Of a DNA stretch of 64,000 nucleotides, positions 36,309-44,556 are shown piece by piece. The first letter of the stretch is position 1, and each line of letters opens with the position of its first letter. Both the position numbers and the translations under genes were made by a program. Under the pieces are notes generated by a model. That model was not told where the DNA came from and did not search any database. It worked only from the letters and a program-made list of their open reading frames with translations. Source of the DNA: Solirubrobacterales bacterium (GTDB taxonomy: Bacteria; Actinomycetota; Thermoleophilia; Solirubrobacterales; Solirubrobacteraceae); assembly GCA_003138355.1 (NCBI GenBank), contig PLFX01000024.1, positions 55,029 to 119,028 on the forward strand. Direction: 5' to 3'.

Positions 36309-38323
36309 TGGGCGCGCGACTGCGCGCCGCCTACAGGCTCCAACTCGGCCCGGGCTTCGGCTTCGCCGAGGCCCGCGAGCAGGTCCCCTACCTGCGCGAG
36401 CTTGGCATCAGCCACCTCTATCTGTCGCCGTCGCTGCAGGCCGCTCGCGGCTCGACCCACGGCTACGACGTCGTCGATCCGACGAGGCTCAGCGCTGAGC
36501 TCGGCGGTGAGGAGGCGTTTCGCGCGCTTGCCCTCGCCGGGCTGCCGGTGATCCTGGACATCGTGCCCAACCACATGGGAATCGGCGACGAGAACCCATG
36601 GTGGTCGGATCCGCAGGCACGCGAGCGCTGGTTCGATCTCGACCCGGAAGGCGGCTACCGGCGCTTCTTCGACATCGATTCGATGGCGGCGATCCGTCAG
36701 GAGCGTGAGGAAGTGTTCGCGACGAGCCACGCCAAACTGCTCGATCTGGTCCGCGAGGGGCTCGTCGAAGGCCTGCGAGTCGACCATCCCGACGGTCTCG
36801 CGAATCCCGCCGCGTACCTGCGCCGACTCGCCTCCTGCGGCGTCCAGCGAGTCTGGGTCGAGAAGATCCTCGCCCCGGGCGAGCGCGTGCGCGACTGGCC
36901 GATCTGCGGCACAGTCGGCTACGAGTTCCTCAACGACGTATCCGCGCTATTCGTCGACCCCGCCGGCGAAGCGCCGTTGACCGAGCTGCACGCAGCGGTC
37001 ACGGGCGAGAGCCGGAGCTTTGCCGAGGTCGCGCTCGAGGCCCAGCTCGAGCAGACGCGAGGCCCCTTCGCGCGCGAGGTTGCAAGACTCGAGCGGGCAG
37101 GTCCATTCGACGCGGTCACGCTCGCGCAGGCCCTGGCGGGACTGCCGATCTACCGCACCTATGTTGAACCAGCCGATGGGACCGTCGATGCCGACGATCG
37201 CCGCGCGATCGACGCTGCGGGCATGGATCCCCGCCTTTCGCGCGCGCTGCTGCTGGAGGACGCGGAGCCGCAGGCAGAGCTCGTGACGCGCTTCCAGCAG
37301 ACCTCGCCGGCGATCGCGGCGAAGGGCATCGAAGACACCGCTTTCTACCGCTACCTGCGACTGATCGCGCTGAACGAGGTGGGTGGCGACCCCGGGCGGT
37401 TCTCGATCGGGGTGGACGAGCTCCACACTGCCAACAGCGAACGCGCGCGCCGCTTTCCCTCGGCCCTGCTCTCAACCCAGACGCACGACACGAAACACTC
37501 CGCGGATACGCGGGCACGGATCGCCGCACTCAGCGCCTGCGCCGAGCAATGGAGCGAGCTCGCGAACCGCTGGCTGGCGCTCGGCGAGCGGCTCGGTGGC
37601 GCACCACCGGCGGTCCAGTACCTCCTGTTGCAGACGCTCGTCGGCGTATGGCCGATCGCGCAAGAGCGCCTTGAGGCTTATTTGGTGAAGGCGCTGCGCG
37701 AGGCCAAGCGGGAGACCTCCTGGGCCGACCCCGACGAGCGGTTCGAGGGCTCAGTGCTCGAATTCTCGCGCCGGCTCATCGCCAGCGCGGAGTTCCTCGA
37801 GTCTTTCTGCCCGTTCGTCGAACATGTCGCGTTGGCCGGCGAGCGCAGCGCCCTCGGCCAACTGCTGCTCAAGCTGACAGCGCCCGGATTCCCCGACATC
37901 TACCAGGGTGACGAGCTCTGGCGGCTGTCGCTCGTCGATCCCGACAATCGGCGACCCGTCGACTGGCAGGCGCGGCACGCGGCGCTCGCGATGCTCCGAG
38001 CCGGTGCGTCCGCGACGCGTGCGACGAGCAAGCTTGCCCTGATCGTTGCCGCGCTCTCGCTGCGCCAGCGGCACGCGGAGTGCTTCGAGGGCGCCTACAC
38101 GCCGCTGGCCGCCGGCGCCGGCGTGTGCGCGTACATGCGCGGCGAGCACGTCCTGGCGGTCATCGCGATCCGCCCTGACGGCAATGAAGAGCTGCTCGAT
38201 TCCCCAGCCGGGCGCTGGCGAGACGTGCTCGACCCTGGTCGCGAGCACGATTTGACTGCGCTCCCGCTGGTCGAGCGGATCGTCAATGGCGCGGGAATCG
38301 CCCTGCTCGAACGCGTTGGTTGA
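36305..38323 (+). CDS. treY: Malto-oligosyltrehalose synthase, compact form
   Basis: This 672-residue GH13_26 enzyme converts the reducing-end glucose of a maltodextrin into a trehalosyl unit. Motifs: R-A-A-Y-R-L-Q-L-G-P-G-F-G-F, L-Y-L-S-P-S-L-Q-A, D-I-V-P-N-H-M-G, nucleophile Asp160 in G-L-R-V-D-H-P-D-G-L, W-V-E-K-I-L, and K-G-I-E-D-T-A-F-Y-R-Y. It is about 70-100 residues shorter than usual TreY because the insertion between the N-H-M-G motif and the F-F-D-I-D segment is largely missing; the catalytic set is complete. It is the last gene of the glycogen/trehalose operon. Confidence 0.94.
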   Translation: MMGARLRAAYRLQLGPGFGFAEAREQVPYLRELGISHLYLSPSLQAARGSTHGYDVVDPTRLSAELGGEEAFRALALAGLPVILDIVPNHMGIGDENPWWSDPQARERWFDLDPEGGYRRFFDIDSMAAIRQEREEVFATSHAKLLDLVREGLVEGLRVDHPDGLANPAAYLRRLASCGVQRVWVEKILAPGERVRDWPICGTVGYEFLNDVSALFVDPAGEAPLTELHAAVTGESRSFAEVALEAQLEQTRGPFAREVARLERAGPFDAVTLAQALAGLPIYRTYVEPADGTVDADDRRAIDAAGMDPRLSRALLLEDAEPQAELVTRFQQTSPAIAAKGIEDTAFYRYLRLIALNEVGGDPGRFSIGVDELHTANSERARRFPSALLSTQTHDTKHSADTRARIAALSACAEQWSELANRWLALGERLGGAPPAVQYLLLQTLVGVWPIAQERLEAYLVKALREAKRETSWADPDERFEGSVLEFSRRLIASAEFLESFCPFVEHVALAGERSALGQLLLKLTAPGFPDIYQGDELWRLSLVDPDNRRPVDWQARHAALAMLRAGASATRATSKLALIVAALSLRQRHAECFEGAYTPLAAGAGVCAYMRGEHVLAVIAIRPDGNEELLDSPAGRWRDVLDPGREHDLTALPLVERIVNGAGIALLERVG

Positions 38324-38451
38324 CGGATTATGGCGAACGCCCGCGAATCTCTAGCCTAACCCTATAGTCGAGCCTTATAGATTGCGGTAGACGTACCGCC
38401 GATCCGAATGCCGCCGCCGCCCGCGGCGATATCGTCGCCTTGCGTGAGCCG

Positions 38452-39387
38452 ATGAGCGGCGAGGAAGATCAGGCAAAGTCCGGGGCGTCGCCGGCGCCGC
38501 TCGTCGCGCGCATCGAGAGCTGGCGTGATCTCGGGCACGAGCTCACGCGCGCGCGCCTGCGGCGAGCGCGCGTCGAGACGCTCGTTCTCGCGGCCGTCTT
38601 CTCCGGCGTGATCATCGTCTACGACCATCGCAGCCCGTGGCTTGGGATCGCCTCAGCCCCAGGCAAGACCGCGGCGCAGGTCGTCACCGTCCTGCTGCTC
38701 GTGATCCTCGGCTGGGCGATCGCGCGCGACTTCGGGCGCGCCCTCTCCCCCTCGCTGCTCAAGCGCGCAGACCCTGCGACGGCGGGGACGATCGGCTTCC
38801 TGGTGCGACTCGTCACGCTGCTCGCGGCGGTGATCGTCGCCCTGCGGTTCGCCGGGGTAAGGACAGCGGACATCGCTATCGGCGCGTCGTTTACGGCCGT
38901 CGTCTTCGGCCTGGCCGCCCAGCAGACCCTCGGCAACCTGATCGCCGGGATCGTGCTCCTGAGTGCTCGGCCGTTTCGCGTCGGCGAGCGCGTGCGCTTG
39001 CAAGGCGGCATGCTCGCGGGCCAGGTCGAGGGCACGGTCACCGCGCTCGGCCTGCTCTATACGACGTTTGCCAACGGCCAGGACCGCATCCTCGTCCCCA
39101 ACAACACGGTCATCCAAATCGCCGTGATCCCGCTGCGCGAGCCGACCGCCGTCAGCCTGCGCGCCCGACTGCGGCCGGGGACTACCCCGAGCGATCTGCA
39201 ACAGGTCCTGGCGGACGGCATCACCGTCGCGCTCCGCGGACAGCCGACAATCACGCTCGAAGAGCTCGACGGACCGTCCGTCGTCGTCCGGATCAGCGCC
39301 ACCCCGGTGAACACGAACGATGGCGGACGGCTGGCGAGCGAGCTTCTGACCGCGGTGTCCACGGTCACCGCCGCGGAGGCTGGCTAG
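38452..39387 (+). CDS. MscS-family mechanosensitive ion channel
   Basis: This 311-residue small-conductance mechanosensitive channel homologue has an N-terminal tail and three hydrophobic segments (about 45-60, 75-92, 105-125), the pore-lining helix region with A-I-G-A-S-F-T-A-V-V-F-G-L-A-A-Q-Q-T-L-G-N-L, then the cytoplasmic beta-domain with P-F-R-V-G-E-R-V and V-P-N-N-T. It would release solutes on hypo-osmotic shock, which fits its place next to a trehalose operon. ATG 38452 is preferred to TTG 38440. The 128-nt gap after treY holds AT-rich TATAG repeats (38371-38391) that may include its promoter. Confidence 0.9.
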   Translation: MSGEEDQAKSGASPAPLVARIESWRDLGHELTRARLRRARVETLVLAAVFSGVIIVYDHRSPWLGIASAPGKTAAQVVTVLLLVILGWAIARDFGRALSPSLLKRADPATAGTIGFLVRLVTLLAAVIVALRFAGVRTADIAIGASFTAVVFGLAAQQTLGNLIAGIVLLSARPFRVGERVRLQGGMLAGQVEGTVTALGLLYTTFANGQDRILVPNNTVIQIAVIPLREPTAVSLRARLRPGTTPSDLQQVLADGITVALRGQPTITLEELDGPSVVVRISATPVNTNDGGRLASELLTAVSTVTAAEAG

Positions 39388-39391
39388 CGCC

Positions 39392-40144
39392 TCACGGCCC
39401 CACGAGCGCCGGCCCACAGCGGTAACGAGCGAAGAGCTCGTCGCCCGAGCGCAACAGCTGCAGGAGGGTCAGCGCCGTCTCGGCCTCCAGCGGCGGCGAA
39501 TCGACGAAGGTGGGCCCCGGCGGGCCCCCGATCAGGCGAGGCGTGATCGTGAGGAAGAGCTCGTCAACGAGGCCCGCGGTGAGAAGGGCGCCGCAGAGCG
39601 TCGGCCCGCCCTCGCAGAGCACGAGGTCGACGCCAAAGCGGTCGTGCAGCTCGGTGAAGGCGCCGTCGAGCGTCGCGCCGGCGATGTAATCCACACGAGC
39701 GGCGCGCGGCGGCAGGTCGCTCTGGCGAGGCCCGACGACGATGACGTGCGTGTCAGGGTCGGCCAGCAGCGGCAGTGACGGATCGATCCGGCCCGAGCGG
39801 GTCGCGAGGATGGCGTAGGGCTGCGGGCGAAGGCCGGCGGCACGGCGACGCTCACGCGTCGCCGGGTCGCGGATGATCGCGCCATAGCGCTCGATCCGCG
39901 CCGTGTTCGCGCCGGCCATGACGGCGTCCGCCTGCGCGCGCAGCGCGTGAAAGAGCTCGCGGTCGGCTTCGCCGGAGAGGCCGCCCGAGCGGCCGTCCTT
40001 CGTCACGCGGGCGTCGACGCTCGTGATCATGTTGATCGCAATGCGGGGACGCGAGCCGGGCGTCGCGCCCTCGCGGCGCCAGTCGCGCAGCGCCGCGTGC
40101 GCGTCGAGCGTCTGCGCGACGGTCAGCTCGTCAAAGCCGGCCAT
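39392..40144 (-). CDS. RibD C-terminal-domain reductase (dihydrofolate reductase-like fold)
   Basis: This 250-residue protein contains only the RibD reductase domain, without the N-terminal deaminase. Motifs: R-P-R-I-A-I-N-M-I-T-S-V-D-A-R-V, G-E-A-D-R-E-L-F-H-A-L-R-A-Q-A-D-A-V, G-A-N-T-A-R, L-C-E-G-G-P-T-L-C-G-A-L-L and L-T-I-T-P-R-L-I-G-G. It probably uses NADPH. It could reduce a riboflavin precursor or another pyrimidine/pteridine; no riboflavin genes are nearby. Homology begins at the ATG at 40142-40144; the open frame upstream overlaps msrB and is not used. It converges with mscS, 4 nt away. Confidence 0.87.
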   Translation of the reverse strand: MAGFDELTVAQTLDAHAALRDWRREGATPGSRPRIAINMITSVDARVTKDGRSGGLSGEADRELFHALRAQADAVMAGANTARIERYGAIIRDPATRERRRAAGLRPQPYAILATRSGRIDPSLPLLADPDTHVIVVGPRQSDLPPRAARVDYIAGATLDGAFTELHDRFGVDLVLCEGGPTLCGALLTAGLVDELFLTITPRLIGGPPGPTFVDSPPLEAETALTLLQLLRSGDELFARYRCGPALVGP

Positions 40145-40166
40145 GCGCGCGCGACCATCGGTTGCC

Positions 40167-40562
40167 TCACTCGGCCTTGAACTCGAGCGCCGCCGAGTTG
40201 ATGCAATAGCGCAGGCCCGTCGGCTGCGGTCCGTCCTCGAACACGTGGCCGAGGTGGCCCTCGCAGCTCGCGCAAAGCACCTCGGTCCGGTGGATGAAGA
40301 AAGCGCGGTCGTCCTCCGTGCGAACCGCAGCGCCATCCGCCGGCTCGTAGAAGCTCGGCCAGCCGGTGCCGGAATCGAACTTCGCATCCGAGCGGAAGAG
40401 CTCCGCGCCGCAGCCGGCGCACCGATAGATGCCGGCGTCCTTGTTCGCGTTCAACGCGCCGGTGAACGGGCGCTCTGTTCCGTTCTTGCGCAGCACCTCG
40501 TATTGCTCGCGCGTGAGGCTCTCACGCCACTCGACATCGCTCTTGTTGATCCTTGGCGCCAT
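40167..40562 (-). CDS. msrB: Peptide-methionine (R)-S-oxide reductase
   Basis: This 131-residue MsrB repairs methionine-R-sulfoxide in proteins. The catalytic Cys120 lies in R-Y-C-I-N-S-A-A-L, and the zinc-binding pairs are C48-x-x-C51 and C97-x-x-C100. G-T-G-W-P-S-F and [11 protein letters not shown] are intact. Length is normal for a single-domain MsrB. It precedes the RibD-like reductase by 22 nt on the same strand. The context (oxidative-stress repair, ergothioneine genes a few kb away) fits. Confidence 0.96.
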   Translation of the reverse strand: MAPRINKSDVEWRESLTREQYEVLRKNGTERPFTGALNANKDAGIYRCAGCGAELFRSDAKFDSGTGWPSFYEPADGAAVRTEDDRAFFIHRTEVLCASCEGHLGHVFEDGPQPTGLRYCINSAALEFKAE

Positions 40563-40636
40563 GAACTAAGCCTAGACGGTCGTCGCAGTGCTCTCGCCGA
40601 ATGAACGCCGCAACCTGCTAGCGTGATTGCTGCAAG

Positions 40637-40655
40637 ACGCCGGATAATCCGGCGT
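40637..40655 (+). promoter_or_regulatory. Palindrome containing a -10-like GATAAT ahead of csp
   Basis: ACGCCGG and CCGGCGT flank ATAAT (7-bp arms; the whole 19-nt element is symmetric around its centre). It contains GATAAT (40643-40648), a reasonable -10, without a clear -35 at 17 nt. If used, the csp 5' leader would be about 80 nt, typical for cold-shock genes. It could be an operator or a hairpin. Confidence 0.4.
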
Positions 40656-40739
40656 GGGCAGTGCGAGCGCTCGCAGTCGGAAGCTTTTCAAGCGTCCTCC
40701 GCGTCGCAGCACAGGTAACAAGACAGTGGAGGAAACGCA

Positions 40740-40943
40740 ATGCCTACGGGCACCGTGAAGTGGTTCAGCGATGACAAGGGATTCGGGTTCATCACACCGG
40801 ATGACGGTGACAAGGACCTGTTTGTTCATCACACCGGCATCGTCGGCGAGGGCTACCGCTCTCTGCAAGAGGGCGCCAAGGTCTCCTTCGACGCCGAAGC
40901 CGGCGACAAGGGACCAAAGGCAGTTAACGTCGTCACGCTGTAG
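40740..40943 (+). CDS. cspA: Cold-shock protein (CspA family)
   Basis: This 67-residue single cold-shock domain binds single-stranded RNA or DNA. It has the RNP1 motif K-G-F-G-F-I and the RNP2-like D-L-F-V-H-H, with N-terminal G-T-V-K-W-F. A strong GGAGG ribosome site lies 7 nt upstream. The 177-nt gap upstream gives room for a regulated leader, and a terminator hairpin follows, so it is a monocistronic unit. Confidence 0.97.
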   Translation: MPTGTVKWFSDDKGFGFITPDDGDKDLFVHHTGIVGEGYRSLQEGAKVSFDAEAGDKGPKAVNVVTL

Positions 40944-40975
40944 CGCCTAGCGCACCACCCGTTATTCGGCGCTCC

Positions 40976-41004
40976 GGAGCCCGTCCACGCGGCGGGCTCC
41001 GTTT
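40976..41004 (+). terminator. Terminator hairpin after csp
   Basis: GGAGCCCG and CGGGCTCC form a perfect 8-bp stem with a 9-nt loop, followed by GTTT. The position 33 nt past the csp stop and the short T-run fit an intrinsic terminator. Confidence 0.65.
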
Positions 41005-41078
41005 CGAGCGGACCGCGGCCAGGCACGGTCGCTGTATCCTCGCGACCTTGCACCCAGCCGTCAGCAGCGTGACCGCTA

Positions 41079-42815
41079 GTGGTTATCGGTGGCCGGACCG
41101 GGTGGCCGGTCGGCCGTCTTGGGCTCGTGTCTGACGCGACCGAGGTCTCGGTCGAGAGGCTGGCCGAAGTTCGCGGCGCGAGTGTGTCCGCAGCGGTCCG
41201 GGCATCCGCGCTTCCAACTCTGAGGTCGCGCAGATCGAGCCTCCACGAGCGCCTCCGGCGTTTGCGCGAGCAGGCTCATACGGAGCGCTGGCTGACGTGG
41301 GAGCACGACGAGCCCGTCAGCGAGGCGGCTACGCGCGTCACGAAAGCGGCACTCGGCGTGATGATCGTCGTGAGCTTGTGGATCGCGTCCGTCGCCGCGG
41401 CGCACCCGAGCTTCCTCTCACCCACCGCGCACGTCGGCTACTACCCGTTCTGGCTGAGCGGGCCGCTCGGCCCGCTGATGAGCTGGCACAACTTCGGCAC
41501 GCACGCGCTCGAGGGGATCTTCACCTGGGGCGTCGCCGCGATGTACATCGCCTACGCAGCCGTGCTGATCTGCTCCCCGCGGCTACATCCACGCTGGCCG
41601 TTGATGGCGATGGTCGCGCTCCAGCTGATCTGGTTTCTCTCACCGCCGATGCCGCTCACCGACATCTTCAACTACCTCAACTACGGGCGGATGGAGGTCG
41701 TCCATCACCTCAATCCCTACACGACGATTCCGGAGCTCGAGCCGCACACGGACCCGACGTTTGCGCTCAGCAACTGGCACGGGCTGGAGAGCCCGTACGG
41801 GCCGCTCTTCACGTTGATCACCTTTGCGGTCGTGCCGCTCGGCACGACCGGGTCCTACTGGATGATGAAGACGCTGCTGCTCGCAACAAGCCTCGCGAGC
41901 GTCTACATGTTGTGGCGCTGTGCGGACCTGCTTGGCCGCAACAAGCTCGGTGCTGCGCTGTTTCTCGGCCTCAACCCGATCGTGCTCGTCTGGGGTATGG
42001 GCGCGGATCACAACGACTTCCTGATGATGCTCGTGATCATCACCGCGATGTATCTCCTATTGCGCGCTCAGGTCGGACGCGCGCGGGCCAGGTCAGGGAC
42101 CGTGCCCGTCGAGCGCGCCGCGGGAGCTCGCGCGCGAGCAAGCACGGCCCTCGCCTGGCTCGACGGCTCCGGGCGACCGATCGTGCGCGGCGAGCCACGG
42201 CTATGGTGGGAGCTCGGCGCGGGCCTCGCGCTCGCCGCCGCAGTCGCCCTCAAGGCATCGGCGGCAATCCTCCTGCCGGTGATCATCGCCGGGTCGACGC
42301 GGCGACTGCGCCTGGTCGCAAGCTTCTTGGTGGGCTTGGCCGCGTTCGGCGCGATGGCGTACGCCGCGTTCGGTGCGAACCCGCCGAATCTCGCGCAGCA
42401 GGCCGCGCTGGTGATCCCGCTGGGGATACCGAACCTCACCGGCTACATCCTCGGCTTCGGCGGTGAGACGATCGGCTGGCGGATCGCGATCGAGTTCGGG
42501 CTGGTTGCGGCGATCGTCATCTGCACGGTCGCGGCGGCGCGCCGGCGAGACTGGCTCGTCCCGGCGGCATGGGTCACGTTCGCGCTGCTCGTCACCCTCA
42601 GCTGGGTGCTGCCGTGGTATCTGATCTGGCTGCTGCCGTTCGCCGCGCTCGCGCGCACGCGCCGCCTGCGCGTCGCCGCGCTCCTGCTGGGCGTGTACCT
42701 GTTCCTCGGCTGGATGCCCTACGCATCAACCTTCTGGCACGACATCGGCTTCAACCCGTCGACGACGATCACCGGCCGCGCGGATGCGCGCTACCTCCAC
42801 ACGCTCCTCAACTGA
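41079..42815 (+). CDS. GT-C fold membrane mannosyl/glycosyltransferase
   Basis: This protein of about 578 residues has a 90-residue basic cytoplasmic N-terminus followed by about 11 hydrophobic segments. It fits the GT-C group that includes polyprenol-phosphate-mannose-dependent mannosyltransferases (MptA/MptB, GT87-like). The first extracellular loop has T-D-I-F-N-Y-L-N-Y-G-R-M with the likely catalytic Asp, and N-P-Y-T-T; a later loop has S-P-Y-G-P-L-F-T. These patterns are shared with actinobacterial alpha-mannosyltransferases. It would glycosylate lipid-linked glycans on the outer membrane face. The start may be GTG 41079 or GTG 41127; neither has a good ribosome site. Confidence 0.8.
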   Translation: MVIGGRTGWPVGRLGLVSDATEVSVERLAEVRGASVSAAVRASALPTLRSRRSSLHERLRRLREQAHTERWLTWEHDEPVSEAATRVTKAALGVMIVVSLWIASVAAAHPSFLSPTAHVGYYPFWLSGPLGPLMSWHNFGTHALEGIFTWGVAAMYIAYAAVLICSPRLHPRWPLMAMVALQLIWFLSPPMPLTDIFNYLNYGRMEVVHHLNPYTTIPELEPHTDPTFALSNWHGLESPYGPLFTLITFAVVPLGTTGSYWMMKTLLLATSLASVYMLWRCADLLGRNKLGAALFLGLNPIVLVWGMGADHNDFLMMLVIITAMYLLLRAQVGRARARSGTVPVERAAGARARASTALAWLDGSGRPIVRGEPRLWWELGAGLALAAAVALKASAAILLPVIIAGSTRRLRLVASFLVGLAAFGAMAYAAFGANPPNLAQQAALVIPLGIPNLTGYILGFGGETIGWRIAIEFGLVAAIVICTVAAARRRDWLVPAAWVTFALLVTLSWVLPWYLIWLLPFAALARTRRLRVAALLLGVYLFLGWMPYASTFWHDIGFNPSTTITGRADARYLHTLLN

Positions 42816-42831
42816 CGCGCCGATCGTCGAG

Positions 42832-43548
42832 ATGGACAGGCCGGCGCGCATACCCGAGAGCCTCGACGAGGAGTTGCTCGCCGCGGAGTTCGCCGAGGTC
42901 GTCTCACTGCACTCCGATGCCGAGCGGATCGCGCGGATCGCGAACGAGCTGGCGCAGGGATTCCAGGCGCTGACGCACCTCGGGCCCGCGGTCTCGATCT
43001 TCGGGTCGGCGCGGACCCCACGCGACGATCCGCGGTATGCCGCCGCACGCGCGCTCGCCCGCACTCTGGCGGAGAGTGGCCTTGCCGTGATCACAGGCGG
43101 CGGCGGTGGGCTGATGGAGGCGGCGAATCGCGGCGCACAGGAGGGGGGTGGGAAGTCGATCGGCCTCAACATCGAGTTGCCGCGTGAGCAGCAGCCGAAT
43201 CCCTATACCGACCTTGCACTCCGGTTCCACTACTTCTTCGTGCGCAAGATCATGTTCGTTCGTTATGCCAGCGCGTTCGTCGTCCTCCCGGGCGGGTTCG
43301 GCACGCTGGACGAGCTCTTCGAAGCCGCGACGCTGATCCAGACCCACAAGATCCGCCACTTCCCGCTGATCCTCTTCGGCGACGACTACTGGGACGGCCT
43401 GCACGACTGGATCGAGGCCGCACCGCTCGCACATCGCAACATCGCCGCCAACGATCTTGACATCGTCACGGTCCTCGACGATCCACATGCGGTCGCCGAG
43501 CTGGCCACGGCGGCCGCGCGCCGCCAGGGACGCTCGCCGCGGCAGTGA
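42832..43548 (+). CDS. LOG-family protein (TIGR00730, nucleotide-monophosphate phosphoribohydrolase-like)
   Basis: This protein of about 238 residues has the LOG fold with G-S-A-R-T-P, G-G-G-G-G-L-M-E-A-A-N-R-G-A near the nucleotide site, and P-G-G-F-G-T-L-D-E-L-F-E with the catalytic Glu. The family cleaves AMP and other nucleoside monophosphates to base and ribose-5-phosphate; some members release cytokinins. ATG 42832 is chosen; an in-frame ATG at 42784 would extend it by 16 residues but overlap the transferase by 32 nt. It converges with the rhodanese gene, 10 nt away. Confidence 0.88.
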   Translation: MDRPARIPESLDEELLAAEFAEVVSLHSDAERIARIANELAQGFQALTHLGPAVSIFGSARTPRDDPRYAAARALARTLAESGLAVITGGGGGLMEAANRGAQEGGGKSIGLNIELPREQQPNPYTDLALRFHYFFVRKIMFVRYASAFVVLPGGFGTLDELFEAATLIQTHKIRHFPLILFGDDYWDGLHDWIEAAPLAHRNIAANDLDIVTVLDDPHAVAELATAAARRQGRSPRQ

Positions 43549-43558
43549 TTGGTGCCGA

Positions 43559-43906
43559 TCAGTGCTCCGCTACGTAGCCGTTCGCGGGAGCGATCGGCAG
43601 CCCGGCGTCGACCCAAGCCTGAATGCCGCCGGTCATCGTGTAGGCCTCATAGCCCGCGGTGCGAAAAGCGCTTGCAGCCATCGCTGAGCGGACGCCGAGC
43701 CGGCAGTGGAAGACAACCGGCGCCGATTTATCGATCGTGTCGGCCTGACCGGCGAGCCGTTCGAGCTCGATGTGCCGGGTTCCATCGATATAGCCGGCGT
43801 CGCGCTCGTAGCCTTCGCGGACATCGATCACCGTCACGCCCTCGGCGAGCAGCTCGCCGGCACGCTGAGGGCTGACCTCGATATCAGGGCTGTCGAACGC
43901 GCTCAT
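43559..43906 (-). CDS. Single-domain rhodanese (sulfurtransferase)
   Basis: This 115-residue single rhodanese domain has V-I-D-V-R-E-G-Y-E, H-I-E-L-E-R-L, and the active loop H-C-R-L-G-V-R-S with the persulfide-forming Cys. C-terminal G-G-I-Q-A-W is typical. Such proteins transfer sulfane sulfur, for example in thiol metabolism; the nearby ergothioneine genes are suggestive but not proof. GTG 43909 precedes ATG 43906. It is divergent from the metallopeptidase gene with only 23 nt between, so promoters must overlap the coding regions. Confidence 0.93.
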   Translation of the reverse strand: MSAFDSPDIEVSPQRAGELLAEGVTVIDVREGYERDAGYIDGTRHIELERLAGQADTIDKSAPVVFHCRLGVRSAMAASAFRTAGYEAYTMTGGIQAWVDAGLPIAPANGYVAEH

Positions 43907-43929
43907 CACGAGCTACCTTAGTAGAGGAG

Positions 43930-44556
43930 ATGAGCCCGTCGCCTCCTTCGCTGTCGCAGCTGGGTCGTGGAATCGCGACCGGGCTGTTCGTGGCGCTCGT
44001 CGTAGGGGTCGTAGCGAACCCCCCGGCTCATTCTGGGCTTGTGCGCCTGCTCGAGCTGATCGCGATCGTCGTGCTGGGCTTCGTCGCGCTCGCGACGGTC
44101 GTCGAGCTAGTGATCTCCCACATCGCGGGCTGGCAGGACAGCGAGCAGGACTTCGAGCTGAAGGTTCGGCGCAGCGAGGAGCTCGCGCGCGACGATCTGG
44201 CGTGGGATCCACAGGAAAGCGAGTTCCTCGCGCTCGACCCGCTCATCGACGCGGACTTCGAGGAACTCGTGCGGGACGCGCTCGATGATCTGCCGGACCT
44301 CCTTCAGAACGCCCTGGACCACGTTGCCGTCGTGATCTCAGACGGCGGTCGGCGGGCCGGCCTTTACGGCCTGTACCAAGGTGGCGGCGGGCGTACCGAC
44401 GCGGCTCATCGCATCGTGATCTTTCGTGACAGCCTGCGCCGCGACTTCGGGTACGACGCGACGGCACTGCGCGAGCAGGTGACGCGCACCGTGCGACACG
44501 AGCTCGCCCACCACGTCGGATTCGACGAGCTCGGCGTGCGCGAGCTCGGTCTCTAG
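43930..44556 (+). CDS. Membrane-anchored MMP-like zinc metallopeptidase (PF06262 type)
   Basis: This 208-residue protein has two N-terminal hydrophobic segments (about 13-30 and 38-60) and a C-terminal MMP-like zincin domain. The domain has F-E-E-L-V-R-D-A-L-D-D-L-P, G-L-Y-Q-G, I-V-I-F-R-D-S-L, and the zinc site R-H-E-L-A-H-H-V-G (HExxH) followed by F-D-E. Stand-alone cytoplasmic versions are common in actinobacteria; the membrane anchor is an addition. Substrate unknown. GAGGAG precedes the ATG. Its stop overlaps the convergent egtD stop within one CTAG. Confidence 0.87.
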   Translation: MSPSPPSLSQLGRGIATGLFVALVVGVVANPPAHSGLVRLLELIAIVVLGFVALATVVELVISHIAGWQDSEQDFELKVRRSEELARDDLAWDPQESEFLALDPLIDADFEELVRDALDDLPDLLQNALDHVAVVISDGGRRAGLYGLYQGGGGRTDAAHRIVIFRDSLRRDFGYDATALREQVTRTVRHELAHHVGFDELGVRELGL

